Below are positions 60,498 through 64,000 of a stretch of DNA of 64,000 nt, piece after piece. Made by a program: the position numbers and the translations under genes. Position 1 is the stretch's first letter; each line of letters opens with the position of its first letter. Source of the DNA: Chromobotia macracanthus. Its lineage: Eukaryota; Chordata; Actinopteri; Cypriniformes; Botiidae. A model generated the notes under the pieces. That model was not told where the DNA came from. It saw nothing but the letters and a program-made list of their open reading frames with translations, and ran no database searches. The stretch is from contig JAZGTH010000005.1 of assembly GCA_036877525.1 (NCBI GenBank), forward strand, positions 4,041,001 through 4,105,000, written 5' to 3'.

Positions 60498-62762
60498 TTT
60501 GAACAAATGTGAAGGAAAGAATATAACAGTAAGGTGTGTGAGAGGGGGAGATAGATTAAGGTGATGGGCGACATAAAGGGGTGGAGTGTAAAATTGAGAA
60601 GTGACCTCCCCCCCCCCTCGCATACACACATACACACACAGTCCCTCTCTCACTCCCTCAGCCTCAACTATAAATAACCGAAAAATGACTTTCAAGGTGC
60701 ACAGATAGAATCCATTTGGAATGTTCTCTAAAATGAAGAGTGATTTATGATTTCATACAATTCCTGCTGAAAGCATTGCGGGCTTTGCCCGGTCATCAAA
60801 GTCCTGCCAGCACAAATCTATTATTTATCGCCTAGCATGTCTATGTGGCATCAGAACTTTATGGCAGGTAATGTTTGTCTTTAGCAAAGATGATGTGAAA
60901 AAATCAATACTGGATAAGATAAATGGCATTAAAAGATGGCGGCGAGAGGTTATTTACACTTTTTAAAAACATCTTCAGTATTATCTGGACAGATATATAG
61001 AAGCAACTTGCATCGTTGCTTTTCTGCTGAGCGGATAATTGAGATGCATCTGATTTAAAAAGGCAAGTGAGTTAATCTGATACTTTTCCATAAATCTAAA
61101 TGGATTTCTTCAGCTAAGATGACTTTAAAATTGTGTCATTGCAATCAACCATAATACAGATGCGTTATTACATTTCATAGTAAATGTTTAGACAGCCATG
61201 AAAGGCTATTTGCAAACCATTTTTTCATTTTGCACTTGACATATTTCAGAGAAAAGCTATAGAGATTAAACAAGAAAAATTGTGATTGTGAAAGAAAAAA
61301 GATTGTGAAAGTTGTGTATAACAGAAAGGAACCAGTTGGTTGAAGGGGAAGATTAGAAAAAGTAAAAGCTTATTTTAATAAAAGACCAGAGACTAACTTT
61401 ATTCTTCAGAACAATGTGGATCAATCATGCCTTTCTGAGAATGTACATTGGATAAATGTTGACTTCATGTTGACTTCGAAATTTCAGGATTTTTGGTCAT
61501 GCTTAAGCTCAGCAGAAACATGTGGGTGTTTTGAATCCCAGGATTCTCCATCAGTGAAATAGCTAGTGCAGGAAAAGATACAACGAGCCTGCTCGGAATA
61601 AATCACTTTTCTATTGTGTGTGTGAGATGGGGCTGTGCAAGGCCAGATGAAGAAGAAGAAAGATGGAAGGACAGGGACGCTTCAGTGGCTTAATGGAGTT
61701 GTTTTCAGCCCCGGTGCTGCTCAATCTTGCTCTCAGGGACCCCACACGCTCTGTCTGCCTTTGTAGTGCAGCTTTTTCGAGTATGTAAACCTCGTCACCA
61801 ACATAGTTTGTTCTCTAGTAAATATACCGATTGGATCTGCTGGTATTATGATCTGGAAACTACTTTATGCTTGTTCTACTATTGATTTAAAGTGTTTGAT
61901 TAGTCATCTAGAAAAGTAGTCGACTAGTTGGCAGGGGAGTGTTTATGTTAGGTGGGTGGCTTACAATATGCAGTGCAGAATCAGCAGGTTTTGCTGTCCA
62001 GTGCTGCTTTACTGGAGAGTTGAAGAGACTTTGTGCTGCGATTATAATGCATATCTCCAATGGCAGATTGGTTCTGCATGCATTACCTCAAATGGTGCAC
62101 AAAACAGTTGTACTCTGTTTGCTTATTACTTCCCATCTTTGGGTGACACTTGAGTTGTTGTAGTACTTGAGTAGTGTACACACCAATTGTAGCTTGTATG
62201 TGAACAGCAAATAAACTCAAATCATAATTTTACTAAGTATTAAAATCATTCGGTTATTGCAAACCACTACAGTATGCACATCTGTGATATTTTAATAATT
62301 TGAATATATTGTGCAGCCCTAGTGTCTGTGTGTATGTGTGGTTCACTAATAACATGCTTTGTGAATGCAAGTGCTTCGATTTTTCCGTGTTTTCTCTTTT
62401 GTGTAATTCCAAGTTTATTATTAATTCCAAGTGGCTTTTATAGGTTACTACACAAAAAATAATTCATGGATGCACTGGAATTTGCATCTCTCTCTTTCTC
62501 CTTATTCTAAATTTCTATTTTTACCTGGATGTATCTGCAGCAGTTATGGGGAATAAGACTCAAATGAGCCTTAATGCTTTTACATTTGTGATGATGTAAT
62601 GTAATCAGATTGCTTTGCTATTTCAGTGATAGGTCCTTGAAAAGGCACACATTTTGCAAATTGACTGAAATGTTGCATTCAAAGAGAGGTCAGGTAGGAG
62701 GAAGTGCCAGAGGTTTGAATTGTGGTCAGTGACAATGCTTTCTGTCTGGCTTCATTTCCCAG

Positions 62763-62829
62763 GACTCACCGAGTCTGTCATTGCTGCAGCCTGCTCTAGA
62801 GTTGGACAGAGTGTTCTGCATCTGGACAG
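62763..62829 (+). CDS. chm: chm coding exon 2
   Basis: Second coding exon of chm, 67 bases. It follows a pyrimidine-rich acceptor ending ttcatttcccag. Joined to exon 1 it gives GTG-LTESVIAAACSRVGQSVLHLD, the conserved segment after the glycine turn that in GDI/REP proteins forms the first helix and second strand of the fold. The exon ends in AG before gtaagatcc, so the next codon is split two bases to one. Frame and phase agree with both neighbours. Confidence 0.95.
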
Positions 62830-63213
62830 GTAAGATCCACACACTGGACTGAGGTTTGTCAAAGGTTGTAAATATGTTAGGACTGTGCTTTTGTATGCTA
62901 ATAAAACAGGAGGTTTTGGTTAAGTCATATAAAAGTACAGTATAGTATATAGTATAATTTTTTACACCCTTGAACCATAATTTGTTATTTACTAGTCAGA
63001 GGCAGATGATATTGGGAGAGGGGACATTTTTATTCTAGAAAGCATTTTACTGGGCAAAACCCAGTGTGCAATAAGAGTCATCAGTTCATCATCCTTTTCC
63101 TGGAAAACAAACATAACCAAAATGTCACCAGAGTCAAGGGTCTAATATACTTCTACAAATGTATGCAACTAGAATTAAGTTGATTTTTTATTTGTTTTGT
63201 TTATGTGTTGCAG
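62830..63213 (+). other. chm: chm intron 2
   Basis: A 384-base intron with consensus gtaaga donor and cag acceptor, and nothing notable inside. Confidence 0.9.
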
Positions 63214-63286
63214 GAGGAACTACTATGCTGGAAACTGGGCTAGCTTCACATTTAATGGCCTGCTATCATGGATCGAGGACTACAAG
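63214..63286 (+). CDS. chm: chm coding exon 3
   Basis: Third coding exon of chm, 73 bases, behind the acceptor ttatgtgttgcag. It encodes R-RNYYAGNWASFTFNGLLSW followed by IEDYK. The NYY-GNWASF motif is a hallmark of Rab escort proteins and GDIs (sequence conserved region 1) and contributes to the Rab-binding platform. The donor is AAG followed by gtgtgtaa, phase 0. The preceding intron is 384 bases. Confidence 0.95.
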
Positions 63287-63696
63287 GTGTGTAAATTAGC
63301 CACATTCAAATCTAGACATATTTTTAGCTGTGACGTATTTTTACACACTGTGTGCTGCTTAAAACTGTCTATGCTGTCTATGTTTTAAAATCTATTTAAT
63401 TTCTAATTTAGTTTTTTTTTACTTTTAACTGCATATATGTATATATTTTGGTTTATTATGATTGTAAATTATTCATTTGTATTTCTTCATATCTCTTTGC
63501 AGTTTTTGTATGTAAAGCACTTTGAATTACCATTGTGTATGAAATGTGCTAAAAAATAAACTTGCCTGGTCTTGTGCTGCCTAAATTGTCATGAGACAAA
63601 AGATCATCTAATTGACTCTATGACTTCACAGTTGTTAGACACCTTGTGTGTTTCTAAAGCCAGTGATTGGTTTGAGAGTATATTGTATGTTCTCAG
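63287..63696 (+). other. chm: chm intron 3 carrying a retroposon-like 3' tail
   Basis: A 410-base intron, gtgtgt donor and ctcag acceptor. About 63510-63567 reads TGTAAAGCACTTTGAATTAC, then a GTATGAAATGTGCT block and AATAAACTTGCC. This matches the 3' end of a very common fish retroposon family as I remember it. The family assignment is from memory. Confidence 0.7.
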
Positions 63697-63827
63697 AATC
63701 AGGAGGATGTGAAGACCACAGAGTCTGAGCAAGTATGGAGGAGCTTAATTGATGAAGGAGAAGATGTCCTGCCTCTCAGCTGTGTGGACTCATCCATTTT
63801 TAACCTCCAGGTTTTCTCTTATGCAAG
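63697..63827 (+). CDS. chm: chm coding exon 4
   Basis: Fourth coding exon of chm, 131 bases, after the acceptor tatgttctcag. It starts in phase 0 with NQEDVKTTESEQVW and ends FNLQVFSYA plus AG before gttagc. It corresponds to the acidic, poorly conserved segment of REP-1 that opens the REP-specific insert, and closes on the conserved FxYA motif. The four exons here total 326 coding bases, about 108 residues of a protein of roughly 650. The gene continues past the right edge. No disabling change is seen. Confidence 0.92.
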
Positions 63828-64000
63828 GTTAGCTGCTATTTTTTCATGCAACAAACACCAAGCACTTTATAGAATGTTTACAAATCATCCAGTCTTATAA
63901 CAATTTAAAATATTATCTCATGCTGAAAAACACAAAGCTGCAAAAAAAATTTTTTTTGTCAGTTTTCTTTTGTCTCTTTTTATGCTAGATTGTTTGCCAT

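Larger units (their letters stand above)
54327..62762 (+). other. chm: chm intron 1
   Basis: An 8.4-kb intron between coding exons 1 and 2, gt...ag, phase 1. It contains degraded transposable elements listed separately (55.1, 56.6, 57.0, 58.4-59.4 and 60.2-60.5 kb), a small direct repeat of 'ggcttga' near 55163-55180 and a short CA tract near 60625. I see no other exon; the open frames here lack recognisable motifs. Confidence 0.85.

Overview
The window looks like teleost fish nuclear DNA, most likely from a cyprinid or other otophysan. It is AT-rich and almost free of coding sequence. The few real coding blocks are short exons with consensus splice sites. It carries CA, TG and GA microsatellites and several dispersed elements familiar from carp-like fish: an inverted-repeat MITE with GGATAGTTCAC-type ends, a tRNA-derived SINE with a 'TTATCCAAAGCGACTTAC' tail, and a MITE with CACTTTATTTT ends. 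The species assignment is inference from these repeats and from gene content.

Two protein-coding genes are supported, arranged head to head. On the minus strand, the first coding exon of a dachshund-family gene (47468 down to 46981) encodes the N-terminal leader and nearly all of the Ski/Sno/Dac DNA-binding domain. Its sequence and its neighbour point to dach2 rather than dach1. On the plus strand, the first four coding exons of chm (Rab escort protein 1) lie at 54272-54326, 62763-62829, 63214-63286 and 63697-63827. They join in frame into a GDI/REP-family N-terminus, and the gene runs off the right edge. Human CHM and DACH2 are also divergent neighbours on Xq21, so the pair is conserved synteny.

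Layout: 1-46980 is dach2 intron 1 as far as I can tell, and I found no second exon in it. It alternates between AT-rich, repeat-bearing sequence and compact blocks of more complex, motif-dense sequence that look like conserved non-coding elements or enhancers. The main blocks are near 1.0-1.6, 3.6-4.0, 5.9-7.1, 7.5-8.1, 12.0-12.4, 15.3-16.1, 21.6-22.1, 24.0-24.6, 27.5-27.9, 34.3-34.9, 35.5-36.3, 40.9-41.7, 43.1-43.3 and 44.2-45.0 kb. Conservation itself cannot be seen from one sequence. The stretch 46.96-47.78 kb is the GC-rich dach2 promoter, 5' UTR and exon 1. Then come about 6.8 kb between the genes, with a nested inverted-repeat element at 52.1-52.5 kb. The chm promoter at about 54.2 kb has a CRE-like site and a GTCACGTGAC E-box just upstream of the start codon. 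The 8.4-kb chm intron 1 is rich in transposon relics.

The two genes have unrelated jobs: dach2 is a transcriptional cofactor of the Pax-Six-Eya-Dach network, and chm supports Rab prenylation in every cell. The long dach2 intron is best read as regulatory landscape for a developmental gene sitting beside a housekeeping gene. I saw no evidence of a new biological system. The most notable sequence-level items are a probable GC-AG intron at dach2 exon 1, a nuclear-receptor motif cluster with a perfect ERE palindrome at 6.75-7.01 kb, and the chm promoter E-box/CRE pair.
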